A stretch of 6,568 bases of DNA from an uncultured Eubacteriales bacterium (GTDB taxonomy: Bacteria > Bacillota > Clostridia > Lachnospirales > Bianqueaceae): positions 1 to 6,568 of the forward strand of contig ONYR01000375.1 in assembly GCA_900322165.1 (NCBI GenBank), in the 5' to 3' direction. Of the stretch, positions 5,503 to 6,568 are shown one piece after another (position 1 is the first letter of the stretch; each line of letters begins with the position of its first letter). The translations under genes and the position numbers were made by a program. The notes under the pieces were generated by a model. The model was not told the origin of the DNA, made no database searches, and saw only the letters and a program-made list of their open reading frames with translations.

Positions 5503-5530
5503 AGTATACATGAAAAAATTTGGTTTTCAA
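5503..5530 (-). promoter_or_regulatory. Promoter of the D-lactate dehydrogenase gene
   Basis: On the minus strand TTGAAA (5530-5525) is followed after 16 bp by TATACT (5508-5503). A TATAAT (5503-5498) overlaps the end of that box but would need a 21 bp spacer. The A+T-rich spacer and the leader of about 25-30 nt fit a strong promoter. Confidence 0.7.
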
Positions 5531-5536
5531 TCCTCT

Positions 5537-5554
5537 TTGTTAAATTTTTATCAT
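5537..5554. promoter_or_regulatory. Rex-like operator upstream of ldhA
   Basis: TTGTTAA-ATTT-TTATCAT matches the known Rex consensus TTGTTAA-N4-TTAACAA perfectly in the left half and at 5 of 7 bases in the right half. Rex represses fermentation genes, D-lactate dehydrogenase among them, until NADH rises. The site lies 6 bp upstream of the -35 box, not over it. In AT-rich DNA a chance match is possible. Confidence 0.35.
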
Positions 5555-5674
5555 ATAGTTTGATCGACCGATTCATTTAGCTTATTCGCTTCACTGTCCC
5601 CCTCGCCTTCCACATTTCACCGCTCTGCAAATAACGACACTTTTTCAGACAAATGCGGTTATGGAAGGTTCTTT

Positions 5675-5704
5675 TTGTATCCTGTATTATACAATCAGAT
5701 ACAA
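5675..5704. promoter_or_regulatory. Nested palindromic operator before the isomerase gene
   Basis: TTGTATC (5675-5681) and GATACAA (5698-5704) are perfect inverted arms. Inside them TGTAT-T-ATACA (5683-5693) is an 11-bp palindrome, and TTGTAT (5675-5680) also pairs with ATACAA (5689-5694). Repeated TTGTAT half-sites with such spacing are typical of a dimeric repressor, for example of the GntR family. A -10-like TATTAT (5685-5690) or TACAAT (5690-5695) falls inside it, with no good -35. Binding would block or guide transcription of the isomerase gene. Confidence 0.5.
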
Positions 5705-5776
5705 GCGTGGCGGCTTCTTGCGCCCGCTGAGGCCATACGATTTCACACCATCATTTCATAATCCGGGAGGTAAACC

Positions 5777-6568
5777 ATGTTAGTCAATACCAAAGCCCGC
5801 ATCGGCGTTTTCTCCATCGCGCTTGGTGCCTATCTGCCCCAGTTCCCGAGCCTCGTTCCCGAGTTTGAGTCTCAGTACGCTGAGTTCAAAAAGCGCATTC
5901 CGGACACGGTCGAGCTCATCGACGGCGGCCTTGTCACGACCAAGGAGAAGGCCATGGAAGCCGGCGACAAGTTCCGCGCGGCAGACGTTGACCTTGTCAT
6001 TCTGCAGCTGCTGACCTACGCAACGAGCTACAACATGCTCCCGGCGGTCCGTGATCTCGATGTTCCGGTCGTCCTCGTGAACGTGCAGAAGAAAAAGGCT
6101 CCCGACTATGCCAATACCGACACTCCGACCTGGCTTGGCGAGCTCTATGCTTGCGGTGCGGTTGGTGAGATGGTTGCGGACCTTGAGCGTGCCGGCAAGC
6201 GTCACGCGGTCATTACGGGCGTTGTCGAGGGCGGCGATCCGTATGTTGATCATGAGATCGAAGACTGGTGCAAGGCCGCGCAGGTGCGCCGCCGCTTCCG
6301 CGATACCAACATCGCGCAGATCGGCCGCCCCTACCCCGGCATGATGGACCTCTACATTGACGAGACGAACCTCTACCACCGCATGTGGCTCTACACCAAG
6401 CAGTTCGACTGGGAGAAGATGTGGGCGATCGCGGATGACATCACCGACGAGGAAGCGATCCGCGCGAAGGCGCAGGACATCCTTGACACCTTCGACATCG
6501 AAGGCGGCGGCACGATCGAGAAGGTCTGGGACATGGCCAAATATGTTGTCGCGTTTGAGCAGTGGGTC
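5777..6568 (+). CDS. L-fucose/L-arabinose isomerase family protein, N-terminal part
   Basis: The first 264 residues are present and the gene runs off the right edge in an open frame. The sequence fits the L-fucose/L-arabinose isomerase family, metal-dependent ketol isomerases that turn an aldose into a ketose in sugar breakdown. Visible signs are LQLLTYATSYNMLPAVRDL (77-95) with the strand VPVVLVNVQ (96-104), the TPTWLGELYACGAVGEM segment (116-132), and the IGRPYPGMMDLYID motif (182-195) at the end of the Rossmann-like N-terminal domains. The catalytic glutamates and metal-binding residues lie beyond the edge, so neither activity nor sugar can be fixed. GGGAGG ends 6 nt before the ATG, which decides the start. 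The gene is divergent from ldhA and follows a palindromic operator-like sequence, suggesting induction by its sugar. Confidence 0.82.
   Translation, partial: MLVNTKARIGVFSIALGAYLPQFPSLVPEFESQYAEFKKRIPDTVELIDGGLVTTKEKAMEAGDKFRAADVDLVILQLLTYATSYNMLPAVRDLDVPVVLVNVQKKKAPDYANTDTPTWLGELYACGAVGEMVADLERAGKRHAVITGVVEGGDPYVDHEIEDWCKAAQVRRRFRDTNIAQIGRPYPGMMDLYIDETNLYHRMWLYTKQFDWEKMWAIADDITDEEAIRAKAQDILDTFDIEGGGTIEKVWDMAKYVVAFEQWV

Larger units (their letters stand above)
5472..5776. other. Divergent regulatory spacer between ldhA and isomerase gene
   Basis: These 305 bases hold no gene. The left side carries the ldhA promoter and Rex-like site, the right side the nested palindrome and the ribosome binding site of the isomerase gene. 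I see nothing definable between about 5560 and 5670. Confidence 0.6.

Noticed and set aside
4479..5504. Long open frame of 341 codons on the plus strand opposite ldhA
   Set aside because: It is the antisense shadow of a clear LdhA with all catalytic residues, has an Arg/Val/Asp-rich composition without domains and no ribosome binding site.
5560..5588. TTGATC with TTATTC-like -10 as rightward promoter of the isomerase gene
   Set aside because: Both boxes are weak and lie nearly 190 bp before the start, far from the operator-like palindrome.
1..6568. CRISPR arrays, insertion sequences, direct repeats or attachment sites
   Set aside because: No regularly spaced repeats, transposase or integrase fragments, or duplicated tRNA ends were seen on either strand.

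Overview
The window looks like chromosome of a fermentative anaerobe of the Bacillota, probably Clostridia. The evidence is strong AAGGAGG-type ribosome binding sites, AT-rich spacers with good TTGAXX/TATAAT promoters around GC-richer genes, an oxygen-sensitive radical-SAM maturase-type enzyme, a fermentative D-lactate dehydrogenase and a 6S-like RNA. The genus cannot be named from this sequence.

Left part (1-880): the first 24 codons of a chloramphenicol acetyltransferase-like protein leave through the left edge on the minus strand. A gene-free spacer follows with back-to-back promoters and three hairpins in a row. Next, on the minus strand, is a small RNA transcription unit. A consensus promoter drives a structured RNA of about 220 nt, best explained as 6S RNA, followed after only 6 nt by tRNA-Ala(CGC) and then a terminator. 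Its -35 box lies 8 bp from the -35 box of a rightward promoter.

Centre (789-4423): the rightward promoter opens a compact four-gene operon. It holds a dienelactone-hydrolase-family alpha/beta hydrolase, a radical-SAM/SPASM protein with all the metal ligands of anaerobic sulfatase-maturating enzymes (stop and start codons share one base), a membrane protein resembling the DUF5058 family, and a second small membrane protein. The last two look like a two-subunit permease. No sulfatase is present, so the joint role of hydrolase, maturase-like enzyme and permease is unknown. This operon is the best candidate here for an undescribed system. A strong two-way terminator closes it.

Right part (4437-6568): a convergent ldhA-type D-lactate dehydrogenase carries an unusual cysteine-rich tail. 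Its promoter has a Rex-like (NADH/NAD+ sensor) site next to it. Divergent from it begins an L-fucose/L-arabinose isomerase family gene, cut by the right edge, preceded by a nested palindrome that looks like a sugar-responsive operator. Sugar isomerisation and lactate formation fit a sugar-fermenting lifestyle.
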